Positions 44,420-56,770 of a DNA stretch of 64,000 nucleotides are shown here, in pieces. Each line of letters starts with the position of its first letter. Position 1 is the stretch's first letter. A model generated the notes under the pieces. That model was not told where the DNA came from. It saw only the letters and a list, made by a program, of their open reading frames with translations, and made no database searches. The translations under genes and the position numbers were made by a program. The DNA comes from Euptelea pleiosperma (taxonomy: Eukaryota > Streptophyta > Magnoliopsida > Ranunculales > Eupteleaceae), in the NCBI GenBank assembly GCA_035048495.1, contig CM068548.1:11707464-11771463 (forward strand), given 5' to 3'.

Positions 44420-46945
44420 TTAAAATGGCTCAGATTTGACGTTGTGGTTACTCAAACACCAGGCTACTTTCAGTAAGGTGGTACGTATTCTTCTCTTTTA
44501 CAATCTCATCTAATCTTTCTTTTACCGATGTCACAACACAAACCACCTTGATTAAAGTAAGAACATACCTTCATCCTTCTTAATTTCCTTTGCGATCGTT
44601 GTCAACTCCTTCCGCTTTGTGATCTGAGAAGTTTTGTGCTCGACTCGTCCAACACGTCCTCCATGTCGTACGCTACGTATTTAAGCCTCTCCAACCAAAG
44701 ATTCAAAGATTGTGCTTTACTTGCTTATGCTTTGCATCATTGTGCACAGCTTGGACAGTTTTGAACGTAGCCGATAGGTTATTTTCAATCCCATTTTCAA
44801 CACCCAAGACTTATCCAACCTTTTTTGTCTTTAAGACTCTCCATGTCGATGTTGGGGATGTGGGATATGATGTTCCAGTCCTCTGCTACCTCCTTTTTGC
44901 AACGTGATTTTAGAATAGGACATAAGAAGATTTACAAGTGTCGAAGCATGGTGAGATGTTGCAGTCCCTCGGGCATAAATTCAAGCACACCTTGCATCCT
45001 CTCTACATTCCCCTCTTCTACATCTACCAACTCATCAAACTTCAAAGACAGAGCACTAAGGTACTCTTTCTTTTTCAATTATTCCACGGCACCCTCATTC
45101 ACATTTCTCACAATCCATTCAATTTTAAGATGTCTCAAGTTAACCATTTTCCCCATCCCCTTAGGTAGTTTTTTAATTTCAGAATTGTACCTAGTTAAGT
45201 TTCAAGGTCTGTAAATTATATAAATTACTCACTGTTTCAGGCAATTCCTTCAAGTATGTAAAAGACGAATTGATCAATGTATCTTCGATGTATCAAAATC
45301 GAAAACAACGGCCTTTTTCGACAATTTTTTTTCAGAAAATAAGGTCATTATTTTCGTTATAATGGAAAACGACGCCATTATTCTTTCAACATTTTAAACG
45401 TATATAATGTAAGGGGAGGGGGTCCGAATCCGTTTTAACAGCCATTATTTTCGTTATAATAGCCGTTTTTCAAACCATGGTATTATAACGGATTGTAACG
45501 CTGAGGGGCAAAAACAGAAAATAACGGAAAAATGGCGTTGAAATTCAAATTTTCGAAAAACGAAAATAACGGCCTTTTTCAAAAAAAATTCAGAAAATAA
45601 GGTCGTTATTTTCATTATAACGGCCGTTGTTTTTTCAGCATTTTAAAGGTATAAAATGTAAAGGGGGATTTTCAATCTCATTTTCAACACCCAAGACTTG
45701 TCCAACCTTTTGACTGGTGACGGAGGCCAATTGCTCCAACACAACGGAGACAGACAAATGAGAGGGCTTAACTCATCTTTGCATATCACATCATCTTTTG
45801 GAAAAATAGCACATTATGTAAAGCATCATCGCAAAGGAGAGGGCAAAGCATAATAACTCAAGAACTGCAAGCTGGTGAAATACCTTCTACAACCTCTGGT
45901 TGTTCCCACGTCATTTACCAAGACATCCTGCCAATCTTGTTCGGTTCTTTTGAACTGCATGAGACTTGCTAAAGTCTTGACAAAGAGAGGCAGGCCTCTA
46001 CACTTCACTGTGATTTTCTTGCCGATGTTTTACACTCTTCTTCTCCCCTTCAAACAATAGCAATACAACTTTCCACACCTCTATCTCCTAGGTGCTTTTG
46101 GAGTATCGGTTCAGGTCATGACATTTGGTATCAGAGCCAACCCCAAGTTTTGGGTTCAAGTCACAGGAGGGGTGACCTGAGGAAAGGGCTACGTGGGGCT
46201 CGCTCAAAATGAGAAAATAGGGGTACTAGAAAAAATGCCGGGGGTTTGCTCATAAAAAGTGAAAAAATAGGGATACTAGAGTGAAAGCCACCTCAGAGTG
46301 GGCCTCATTGACCTTAGAAGTGTGGTAGAATATTGTGATCCTAAAAGTTATGACCTAAACTTTCCGCAGCTTTATCACCTAGGTGCTTTTGGAGTATTTG
46401 TTCGGGTCTTAACAGGGCGCTCATTTCCTGTCAACTACTCTTGTTCAGCAATTCCCTCACTATAATATCTTTATCGAGGTCTGGCCATGTATGTTTTATA
46501 CATTGATTACAGTCATTTGACGTTGTGGTTCCTCAAACACCATCTTGCTTTCAGGAAGGTGGAACGTATTCTTCTCTTTTACAATCTCATCTAGTCTTTC
46601 TTAATTTATTTCTTTAACTCTATGACCGATGTCACGACGCAAACCAGCCTGATTAAAGTAAGAACAGACCTTCATCATCGTTGTCAACTCCTTCGATTAG
46701 TGATCTGAGAAGTTTTGTGCTCCACTTGTCCTACACGTCCTCCATGTCGTATAGGCTATACGCATTTGAGCCTCTCCAACCAAAGATTCGTGCTTTACTT
46801 GCTTATGCTCTGCATCATTGAGCACAGCTTGGACAGCTTGTAGCCGATAAGTTTTCAACACCCAAGAGACGTATCCAACCTGTTGACCGGTGGCGGTGAT
46901 GGAGGCCAATTGCTCCAACACAACAGAAACAAGCACTTCGGCCAA
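44420..46945 (-). pseudogene. Shuffled relics of CC-NB-ARC-LRR gene(s)
   Basis: All on the minus strand and homologous to the two NLRs. 46945-46430 is the coiled coil up to the pre-P-loop; its start codon has become TTG (LAEVLVSVVLEQL). 46068-45760 holds GLPL-like LPLFVKTLASLMQFKRT and RNBS-D; the P-loop to RNBS-B part is replaced by an LTR-like insert. 45755-45670 is a second coiled-coil start. 45255-45120 and 45060-44840 are LRR pieces ending with the DWNIISHIPNI-type C-terminus. 44830-44420 is another coiled-coil piece abutting that C-terminus. Two hAT-like MITE fragments interrupt it (45290-45480, 45480-45670). At least two ancestral copies are mixed. Not functional. Confidence 0.75.
46069..46437 (+). 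mobile_element. LTR-type remnant (TRIM-like) inside the NLR relic
   Basis: The phrase CCTAGGTGCTTTTGGAGTAT plus TTCNGGTC ends two direct repeats, at about 46114 (...CATGACA) and 46431 (...TTAACA). The first is followed by TTTGGTATCAGAGCCAACC, a primer-binding site for initiator tRNA-Met. The internal region is about 250 bp without a protein. It lies exactly where the NB-ARC P-loop region should be. Confidence 0.6.
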
Positions 46946-47538
46946 CAGTTTGCCCGAAATAGTGTGTTACATATCATTTTTTGTTCTGGACATCAAAGTT
47001 TTTCCTCCGAAAATAGTGCGTGGTGTATAATCGCGTTTCAATAGTTACAACTTACAAACACCGGGGCCATGCTGTAAGACCGTAAGAGTGACACTGAACC
47101 AAAAGTAGGGCTGTCAGTGTCAGTGGATTGGGTTCGATCAAATCAAGGTTGATCCAGACCCGATCCAATAGCTTATCATATCATGATTCTTAGATACCTT
47201 ATCTAATCATGATTTCCCGGGTCCAGACCCAATGTCGACGGATTGGATCGGGGCGGGGCGGAGGGGGGTTGGGGGACCTTAAATTTGAAAGTTTAGTACA
47301 AATTTTTTTTATTTTTTTGAAAGTACCCCCACCCTGGAACAAAATCCTTGCTCCCCCGAGGATATAGAGCCCGGTTGGAGTTAGATTTTGCAGCTTCAAA
47401 TAGGAAGATAGAGCAGTGAGGGGGTGGCAATTTGACCCGCGGCCCCAGAGTGTGCCACGTTGCTCTTAAGCCGGGGGTGTATGTGGCGCGCGATTATTGA
47501 GCGCATGATCGCCGCTTCAAAAAAAATCTCCCTGGACC
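46946..47538. other. Gene-free stretch
   Basis: Contains direct GATCCAGACCCGATCC-type words (47150-47250) resembling short inverted repeats of the TAGGGCTGTCA MITE type, beginning AGTAGGGCTGTCAGTG at 47105. No gene is recognised. Confidence 0.4.
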
Positions 47539-47941
47539 GAGTAAAACTTGTGTCACAAGATGTGACTGAACACGGTCACAGCACTCAATATGAGCCACGT
47601 GGTATACTATTAGAGGACGATGACTGTATGGATGTTTGGGCAGTCCCTCGGAGGACCGGTACAGAAAAAATCAGCTTGATTAGTGATTTCTAACTGATTC
47701 TATTGAAGTTATTTTCACGGGTTGATTTTAACCGTAGGAATTTGAGCATTATTGAGCGTTTTTTGGGTGCAAAAATCCAAAGGTTTTAAATTACTAATCA
47801 GGCTGATTTTTGGTTTGTAGGTCCACCGAGGGACTGGTCAAACATCCATACGGTCAAAGACCTCTGATCGTGTGCCACGTGTCTCGCATTGAGTGCTGTG
47901 ACCGTGTTCCGTCACAACATCTTGTGACACAAGTTTTACTC
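47539..47941. mobile_element. Mutator-like foldback MITE, perfect 9-bp target duplication, just upstream of a gene
   Basis: It begins GAGTAAAACTTGTGTCACAAG and ends with the exact complement; arms of about 170 bp pair with few mismatches. CCCTGGACC flanks both sides (47530-47538, 47942-47950). GCCACGTGGT (47597) and GCCACGTGTC (47874) sit in the arms. The right end is 76 bp from the ATG of the small gene at 48018. Confidence 0.9.
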
Positions 47942-48017
47942 CCCTGGACCTCCCCACTCGTGCTATAGATGCAGCCAAATACAGAGACTGAAATCAGATT
48001 TGTCCCCAAGCCCATCG

Positions 48018-48877
48018 ATGGCGGAATCAGAACCAGAGCGATCAAACTCTCTGTCAGGTGTAATCAGTTTTCTCGAGCTCTCATTCCTTCCAGGGAAAAC
48101 CTTTATTTTTCGGCTCTTATGATTTTTATAATCTATTTTCCATGGATATTGGATTTCTTATTTTTCTATATGGGTGTATTTTTTTATTTAGACTAATCTC
48201 TTCTGGGTAAATTTCAGTTTCTGCTAACATTTGTTCTGTTCTGGTTTCATGGTTTTGGGGTTATGATATTTTTTTCCCTCTTTTTGGTTTGAAGAACTTG
48301 TAAAAAAAAATCAGAATTTGCATTTTTTTTTGTATCTTTTAAATCGTTTTATCGTTGGGTTTTGTTCTACAATGATTTTCCCCAAATGGGTTCTCTGAGT
48401 GGTTTCCCTGTTCTTGGTGGTTAGGAGTTCCATCTTTTTATTTGTGTTTTAGAAGTTGAAAACCATCAAAATTTGCTCTTTTTTTCTGAAGTTTGAATGT
48501 TTTTTTGTTGATGGGTTTTGTGAAAAACAGTTCTGTGGAATTCTCCCTGTTGTCAGGCATGTTGTTCTTTAGTTCTTTGGATGAAGGATTGAAGGTCAAA
48601 AGAAGTTCTTTTATTTATCTTACTTTTTATGTTGGCAGAAAAGGATGTAAAAGCACCCAATTTAATTGACAGAACAAAGGAAGAGATTGAAGCAATCAAG
48701 CACACAGAGGAAGCACCAAACCATCACAAGGAAACTCATGGAATGAGCAATGACATTGACGAGAACACTCCAATTGATGAAGTCAAAGGTCCCAATGTGT
48801 TCCAACGAGCTAAGGAAGAGATCGAGGCCCTTGTTCAGGCGATTCATCCTAAGAAAGAATCAGAAAATAGTCACTGA
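48018..48877 (+). CDS. Small conserved-looking plant protein with two KEEIEA repeats, 92 aa, function unknown
   Basis: Exon 1 is 48018-48057 (MAESEPERSNSLS plus one base) and exon 2 is 48639-48877, joined by GTGTAA...TTGGCAG. The protein is acidic, hydrophilic, without signal peptide or membrane segment. It contains the same motif twice: KAPNLIDRTKEEIEAI (residues 18-33) and KGPNVFQRAKEEIEAL (63-78), separated by a His-rich linker and DIDENTPIDEV. The pattern K-x-P-N-x3-R-x-K-E-E-I-E-A suggests short amphipathic helices. I do not recognise a named family. The first intron is T-rich (580 bp), as usual for plants. The promoter must lie within or right beside the MITE ending at 47941. A typical 3' region with T-rich and AATACATA words follows to about 49050. 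Confidence 0.85.
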
Positions 48878-50796
48878 TTCTTCCTCAAAAAAGGAAGCTG
48901 GCTTCTTTTTCTCCATTTGAAGAAGGTTTGAGAAAATCTGCTCCCCTTAGGATAAAAAAGATGACCTATAAAATTTGGAGGTTTGGTTGGTCTTTCACTC
49001 ATATTTGTTTTGCATGAATGTAACTAGTGAGAGGAAACAATACATATTTAATCTGTTTGATGGGTTTATTTCTTTTTTATTCTCCTCTCATTATCTGTTC
49101 TTGTTTATTGGAAGATAAGAAGCTGTTGTTTCTCTTTACTTGTATGTTGTCAGCTTTGCTTGTAAGAAAGAATTTCTATTAGGGAAATCTTGTTTGGTTT
49201 TTCATCACATTTATTTTAAATTAAATATCAGACTGAATTGAGTTTTCAAAAAAGTATCTTTGCTTGGGGGTAGAATGTGAAGTGAGAGGGTAAAAACTTA
49301 AGTTTGACAGTTGGATTTGAGTCGTTCAATGGGATGTGGGTCAGTTATGCACAAGGTATTGCTTGAGTCATGCTATTTATCAGCCAAGGCACACTGTGTA
49401 TCAGCTGGGCCAGTTCAAGTTGGCCTGAGTGGCCCAAATCAATGAATTTACAATTCGGAAGGACTTGTTTGAGTGATACCCGATCTGCTTTAATCATACG
49501 TGTACTGGAATCGTCTTGGTTTTATCTCCAAGTGAGTCATGTTCCAAATCCAAAAATTTTAATCCTTGATAAGATGTCTAACTTAATTTTGATGAATCCT
49601 CAATCTAATTGTGGACATTGCTGCTCATATTCTGTGGCAATAACAAAAGGATAGACTAGAGTCTCACTTACAGAGTCCAAGCATACTCTATCTGAATACC
49701 CTACAAAATCCTACTAGTAATATTTCGCTTATAAATTGTATTTGAGTTATGTTGTATTTGAGTTATGTCTTCTGTTGCAACCTTCTATTATTAATAAAAG
49801 GTAGTCATCTATCTTAATATGTATTGAGTGATTGTCAAAGCCCTTGATTTGATTCTTAGCCTATTACTGGTACCACTTTGCAAGAGGGTTGTTACATCTC
49901 TTGCATCCGATGTCATGTGATTCAATGGCTTATTAGGAAAGCTCCCTGTTAAGAGCTTAATTGCATGTAGCAGGAGCAAGTGCGGGAGAGGAGACGAGTG
50001 AGGGAGTGGGGAAGTGCCTGTTACAAAAAAAAATATTACTGCTCTACTTAGGGAGTGGGACCAATACCTAGGATGAAGGTGTCTGAAACTAAGGGAAAGA
50101 ATCAACATCGATTCTCGCACTTGAATGGGGTTGATGCTGGTGAGTCAACCTAGTCTACTTGTAGTTGATATAGGTAGGGTCGGTGACTTGTTTAAAAAAG
50201 TCAATTTAGAGTTTCAAGAGTTTCAATTGAAAGTTACTTATAATTAGAATGAATTACTTGATTGGACAGCTGAGGCTAAAGTTTTTCCATTTGTTTGAGT
50301 TACATCTAGGATAGAGCGGACGGTTATGAATTTGCGTTCATGAATGCATTAGGTGCTAGTTTAAGTCGATTTTGGAAAGTGATTTTGAGTTTGGTTAAGG
50401 GTAAGAAGTAGGGTGTGGAGAGAGATTTTCTCTCATTTAAATTCAAAAGAATAATTGACTTTGTCAACTAGTTAGCTTTACAATTATCATTGTCGTCATC
50501 ATCAATGCCAACCTATGTTGCATTGATACGGGACATCTGACACAGATGCGGAGTGTCCGACTCAGCAAACCTTGAAAAATAGGATTCATGGACTCGGCAA
50601 TATACTTTAAAGTATTGTGACACAAATGACACAAAGTAATTATTTTATTATATAATAATGAGGATAATAGTGGATAATGTGATATCATATACTTATAGAG
50701 AAAAGAATACTTATACTTAATGTTAAATTTTTCGCATAGAAAGCTTCAATTGTAAAAGATAGAACTCATAACCTATGGCAAATGTTAAATATGTTT
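48878..50796. other. 3' flank of the small gene and gene-free DNA
   Basis: 48878-49200 is probably 3'UTR and terminator (several T-rich and ATTTAATC/AATAAA-like words; AATAAAAG at 49793 is too far away). 49340-50700 has no repeated family that I recognise and no credible open frame. Confidence 0.4.
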
Positions 50797-52740
50797 TTTT
50801 TTATAAGTCAAAAGATGCATTAATAAGGAGATCGAGGAGATCTCAAAAAAGAAAATAAATGTTTACAAATTAGCACAAAAGCTGATCCATCGAAATACCA
50901 TATCGCTGAAAAATGTTCCCCTCTTATCTAGTGAAATACTACCCCAACTGAAAATAAATGCCTTAATGTAGATGATGACCTCTTGAAGGGAACTTTCCTT
51001 GCCTTGGAAAGTTCTTTTGTTCCTTTCTAACCACACTCCCCATATGATTGCTAATGGTATTAATCTCCAAATCACCTTGCCTCTAGTCGAAGTCGAGAGT
51101 TTAGGCCAACTCTCCAAGACCTCGCCTAGAGATTTTGGAAAAGCCCAACATAAGTTATGTGGCCAAGGAAAAGTGACCAAATCTGTCGAACAAACTCACA
51201 ATGAACAAAGATATGATTAGTATTTCACCAGCAGCTTTGCACATAACACAATAACTCACTAACACCGATTTTCTAATGATTAAGTTTTCAGCAGTAAGGA
51301 TCTTGTTTAAAGTAGCGACCCAAGCAAAAAATCAAATTTTTGAAGGAGCAATAGATTTCCATATCAGAGAGTAAGGATAATGGGTGGTGGATGTAGATGG
51401 TGAAAGTGCTGGGGTTGATAAGGTTTCATAGAAAGATCGAACCGAGAATGTACCTGATTTAGAATGGATCCAGACCAATGTATCCTCCTCCAAGTTAGTA
51501 ACAAGGCATAATTTCAAGTAGTCTAGCAACACACCAATCTAGTGTTTTTCCCACTCAAAAGGATTTCTTCTAAGGTGCAAGTCCCATCTTATTTCTCCTG
51601 AAAAACCGTTCCAAAAACGATCAATTGTTTGTCCTTTACGCTGCGAGAGAGAGAACACCCTAGGAAATGTCTCCTTGAAACAGAGGTCCCCAACCCAAAT
51701 GTCTTCCCAGAATTTGATCTTAGTCCCATCTCCTAAGGTAAATCTTGAGCCTTCCGTAACTTTGTCCTTTGTTTTCATAATACCTTTCCATACTCCACAA
51801 CCATGTGAGCATCTAGGTGACTTTGAAACCCACCCCCCCTCTTCCTCCTCATGTAAGCCTACAATCACCTTGCGCCACAAGCTATTTTTCTCCTTGCTGA
51901 ATCTCCAAATCCATTTTCCCAGTATAGCTATGTTCATTATCCCGATTCTTCTAAAACCTAAGCCTCCCTTCGATCCTGGTAAACACGCTTGTGCCCATTT
52001 CACCAAGTGATATCAAAACGTGTCCTCCTGATCATGCCAAAGAAAATTGCTCATGAACCTTTCTAGTCTCTTTGCTACTGACACTGGGATTGAAAACAAC
52101 GACAGGAAATACACCGGGAGGCTAGACAATGTGCTTTTGATGAGTGTCACTTTGCCTCCTTTGGATAGGTATTTTCCTTTCCAGCTAGCGAGTTTACGAC
52201 GCACCCTTTCCACTACTGGGTCCTAAACCGACTTAGTCCTAGATGGCGCCCCCAGAGGTAGACCGAGATAAGAGGATGGTAGAGATCCAGTGGAGCATCC
52301 TAAGGTCGTGGCCAGCTCCTCTAAATCATTTACTTCTCCTATGGGCATGATTTTACTTTTAGTGAAGTTAACCTTGAGACCTGAACATATTTCGAAGCAG
52401 CAGTGTAAGTTATTCAAAGAGTTCACTTTATCCGCCTGTTCTGGTAGAAAGATTAGGGTGTCATCGGCAAATTGTAGATGAGAAATGGACACTCCCCTAG
52501 AGCCCGCTTTGAACCCCTCTAGTTCATTTAGTTCTACACCCTTTGATATCATTCTCCCTAAGGCCTCGGACACCATGATAAATAGAAAGGGAGACAGTGG
52601 GTCCCCTTGTCTAAGACCCTAGAGCTATCGAAAAAACCTGAGGGGGACCCATTCACTAATACCGAGAAACGTGGGGTTCTGAAACATTTCTTCATCCATT
52701 CTCGCCATTTGGTCCCAAACAGAATTTGTAAGTGTCACGC
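50797..52740 (-). mobile_element. 5'-truncated LINE (L1-type), reverse transcriptase C-terminal half and zf-RVT, with frame breaks
   Basis: Minus-strand pieces in order: [20 protein letters not shown] and [14 protein letters not shown] (52730-52570), ISHLQFADDTLIF with the RT catalytic FADD (about 52490), [19 protein letters not shown] (52213-52013), GGLGFRRIGIMNIAILGKW (52006-51539), IWKSIAPSKI (zf-RVT, to 51332) and IIWGVWLERNKRTF (51180-50863). A short A-run at 50796-50805 closes the 3' end. Stops and shifts between pieces and the missing endonuclease/N-terminal RT make it inactive. Same family as the 6356-6626 tail. Confidence 0.88.
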
Positions 52741-54940
52741 CAGAATCTGTATCTTGTCAGACTCCAACATGGGTACTTCGCCCATTTAAAAGAGTCCATG
52801 CAACTAGATGCCAACTATTGACATCACTTTCTAGTGAATTATTTTTTTGTTGGAATCTCTCCTCCTCTTTTCCTTCTCTTTGATTTGGTGTATCACACTT
52901 CTTTGATTCAGCTTTCCTGCTGACCTCTGCTCCATGTTTCTCTTGTGTCTTCTCCACTTGTTCATGTTCATGTTCAAGTCAGTTTTCTGGATGATCTCTG
53001 TGCAGAGAGTCTACACTGCTTTAACTCCAATTAATTGGGTGTTTTATCTGAAATTTTTTTATAATGGTTGCTACAAATTCATCGCATACTTCAACTTTGA
53101 AGTTTAGCATATGTTTCTGTTTCATCCAGGTAATAATGATAAAAGGGTAGCCAAAGTGAGGAAGCCTAAACTAGATGGGCAATCTCCACAACTGAGATAA
53201 AAGTACTCCCATTAATAAGCCTAGGATTAAAATGATGCCTTTATGTAGAGGCCACAACAATTCTATTGCTTGGCACACTAGTTTATGCTATGATGTCAAT
53301 CAAACACACTATCCCCAGGGAAAGGTGTGGCATCTTGGCACGGCTATGGAGAAATTGTTAGCAAGATGTCCATAGTAGCACATGCATAAGCAGGTCAATG
53401 CTAGCCCTATATTTTCGAGTGAATGATGCAATGCTGTTCAATATTCACATTGGAAAACAAATTGGACAAATTGTTTATATCCAAGTGAGTTCTTGAAAGA
53501 AATGGAGAAGGAAAGAAGCATTTTCTATGATACATAAATTTGGGCTTTCCTGGACTTTGGTTCATATATTATGTACGAATTCAGGAAGAATTGTGGATTT
53601 TGCATTGTGGTGCAAGATAGATTTGGGGCCTTGGACCCAGGGATCTGCAGTTCTTTGTAGTTTGGTGTAGAGAAGAGATTGTAAATAGGCTTTTGGATTT
53701 CATGTTTTACAGGAGTGGGTTTTGAAATATTGTCGGTGATCAGTTTGGACGACTAATCATAATATAGGAAACTAGTTCTTATACAAGGTTTCAACAGTTC
53801 AAGTGAACTAGTTTGACGATAATCTTTGTGTGTACTATTTGAACTATTTTAGTTAACTATGTGCTTTTTCTGTTGTTTGCTGAATTAACCAGCAAAGATA
53901 AGAGAGACTAAATGGATTTGAAGAATTAGAAATCTACTTATATTTATGGATTTTGAGAACTAAAATTCTACAGCATTCCCTGAAGCATAGGCAAGCCTTC
54001 TAATGCCTTCTTGTGAGTATGTCACGATGTTCGAACAGTGTTCAGCATTGCAGGAAAGCAAGTTCCTTCTTTGTTTACTCTTTGTAAGGGCGAATCTGAT
54101 TAGCTTCAAGCTGTATATATCTTTGCATTGCTAGTGTGGTGGATACAGAAAGTTAAAAGTTGGAAGTAGTCTAGTAAGGGTGCCAAGCTTTGAAGTGTGT
54201 TTGATTATTGAGAAAGCAGACAATATGAATTGGGACGAATTAGCTGTTATAGAGTGGATTACAGGCCTTTATTTATCTTCTTGACTATGAATTGATAGTT
54301 TCAGAAGTTGGGAGAAGTTCCCAGTACCAGGGAGAGATGAGAGAATCACTGAGTCACGATCTCGATCATCTGATCATTGAGTCTCGGCTGTGACAATGTA
54401 AAAAAGAGCTGCATATGAGCTGTCTCGGGCTATTCAACTTGTTCTCGGCTAGACGTTAAACATGAGATATATTGATCATCTTCTGTGACTTGAAGCAACT
54501 GTAAGTCGGCGTGTAGGCCGGCAAACATGTTGAAACACTTGTAGTATTGCTACTTGAGCTTATCCTGGGCTCAATTGGGTATGTTTGGATGCAAGGCTTT
54601 TCATGTCGTATCCCCAGTAACCTGTCAACACTAAACTATTTATGATCCATCCTTCTTTTAAAGGAGTGGACGTTGAACCCTAAAAATTGCAAAAAATTTA
54701 AAAAGTTCGACAGAAATCAAACTCCTTACCACTGCAGGCATACAGGATGTTAAGGCCATGTACTGGGTTAGGTATGACAGGCTAGACATAACCCTGTAAC
54801 CAGACACCCCTACTAAAACCAATGTACAATATATACATGCTAAGACCAAGATTAAGCAGAAGTCGTTTCTGAGCGGCTTCTGCTAATTGCTTTTGCAGGA
54901 AGTCAATTCTTAAAAAAAATTATTTACAAGTTTGTCCTTA
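52741..54940. other. Gene-free stretch
   Basis: No recognisable protein, repeat family or MITE end is seen over about 2.2 kb. The minus-strand reading at 52957-52757 is Lys/Glu-rich low complexity and not convincing. Confidence 0.35.
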
Positions 54941-54954
54941 AAAATTGTAATTTG

Positions 54955-55345
54955 AAACCTAGGTTAAAATCAACCCATGAAAATTACTTCAATCCAACGC
55001 TTGGAAATCAGCGATCAGGTTTATTTTTGGTTTGTAGGTCCACTGACCCATGAATGAATGGCCCACAACTTGATGGACCTGCACACCATATATTAGCCTG
55101 ATTGGTGATCTCTAGCCATTGAATCTGAGTATCTCTAAAATGACAGGCTCCTGTTACAGGACACAATATGAGGACTGACCGTATGGATGTTTGGCCAATC
55201 CCTAGGTGGACCTACAAACCAAAAAATAAACCTGATTAGTGATTTCTAGGCGTTGGATCTTTGTTTGTACCTCAAAGACTGCTGCTAGAAATCACTAATC
55301 AGGCAGATTTTTGGTTTGTAGGTCCACCTAGGGATTAGAGAGTAG
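54955..55345. mobile_element. Rearranged Mutator-like MITE arms
   Basis: AATCAACCCATGAAAATTACTTCAATCC...TTTGTAGGTCCAC (54965-55042) and GACCGTATGGATGTTTGGCC...CCACCTAGGGATT (55178-55337) are internal arms of the family, the second forming a foldback. The termini GAGTAAAAC are missing. Confidence 0.55.
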
Positions 55346-55929
55346 GCAAAAATAAATTCAGAAAATAGAAGTCCTCTCTATCTGTCTCCTGGGGGGTGGT
55401 GCAGAGTGCAGAGTGCAGAGTGCATAGAGAGACACAACCAGTGAATGATCAAATCACTCAATCAAACACCCATTCAAAAGAAGAACAGAGAGAAAAAACA
55501 AGAAAAAGAAGAAAGACCCAGATAGATTTACATGGTAAAACACCATAGAAAATCTTACTTTTCTTCCATTTTCTTCTATTTATGATAGATTAAACATTTA
55601 ATCCGACGTTTTTTTTTTTTTGTGTAACCTTTTTGTGTAACCATTTAATCCGACGTTAACAGCTCAAAAAATAAATCTTTCTGGTGGAAATGTTCCCAAC
55701 AGACCTTGCATAGCCCTATATTAACTAGGCTCCCCTAACACTGCAAGGTATGTAGATTGTAGACCCTGGTAGCTAGAGAGAGAGAGAGAGAGAGCACGGA
55801 ACAGAACAGAACAAGCCATTTTTAATGCTAAAATCCGCATCAATCCATCAAAAGATAACAGAACACATACACCATTTAATGCTAATTTTCGCAGAGTACC
55901 CATCAAAGATTATCTTCTCATTTTTCAGT

Positions 55930-56107
55930 GAGTAAAACTTCTATCACAACAAAGTTGCAAATCACACAATCACTAGCCAATGAGTTCTCGGCACGTACAC
56001 AATGCTTTGGCAACGTACCCCTATGCTTTTATTTGAGGTGTACGTGCCGAGAACTCATTGGCTGTGATTGTGTGATTTGCAACTTTGTTGTGACAGAAGT
56101 TTTACTC
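55930..56107. mobile_element. 178-bp near-perfect hairpin MITE
   Basis: The left arm (55930-about 56000) begins GAGTAAAACTTCTATCACAA and the right arm (about 56038-56107) ends TTGTGACAGAAGTTTTACTC. About 70 bp of arm pairs with one substitution and one single-base gap, over a loop of about 40 bp. Terminal bases are those of the Mutator-like family, but the inside is unrelated to it. A transcript would form a long dsRNA stem. No clear target duplication. Confidence 0.78.
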
Positions 56108-56386
56108 TCAATCACTTGCTCTCTCTCGTCCATCATCCCAAGGATGGCTTTGGTTTCTGTGTGATGGTCTGTACCAGTTTTGTTATCGTTTGCAGGGTTT
56201 TTTTTTCTTTTTTTAGTTTATTTTTCTTTGATTTACCAAGGCTGACATTAGCAAAGTCCGTACTACAACCGCACTTTAAAGGATGGTCCAAGAGCGTAAT
56301 CATTTTTTTTTTTTTTAAGCAGTCCGAAAGCGTAAGCTAGCACCATTTCTGTTACTCAGCGCTCCCATGATTGGTAATCTCTATCC

Positions 56387-56762
56387 CAAGGGGTAAAGGG
56401 GACCGTTATAACGGTATAACGGACAGGGGGCGTTACTGTTTTCGTTATAACGGCTGTTATAATGAAAAAACGCTCAGGGGGGGACGGAAAAAAATGGGAA
56501 AATAATGGAAAAAACGGATAAAATGGCACTGAAATTCAAATTTTGAATTTTAAAATTTGAATTTCAAAATTTTAAATTTTTAAAAATGGAAAATAACAGA
56601 AAAATAAAATAAATAAATAACAGCCATTTTTTCACAAAGTTTTCCAGAAAATAACGGTCGTTATAACGGAAAATAACGGCCGTTATTTTTTGGGCGTTTT
56701 AACAATCCATAACGTAACGGGGTAGGTCCGAATCTGTTATAACGGCCTTTTTTTAAACCATG
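56387..56762. mobile_element. hAT-like MITE
   Basis: It begins CAAGGGGTAAAGGGGACCG and ends TTTTTTTAAACCATG, with the family's ATAACGG words throughout and a central AAATTCAAATTTTGAATTTT palindrome. Flanking octamers do not match. Confidence 0.7.
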
Positions 56763-56770
56763 ATCTTAAG

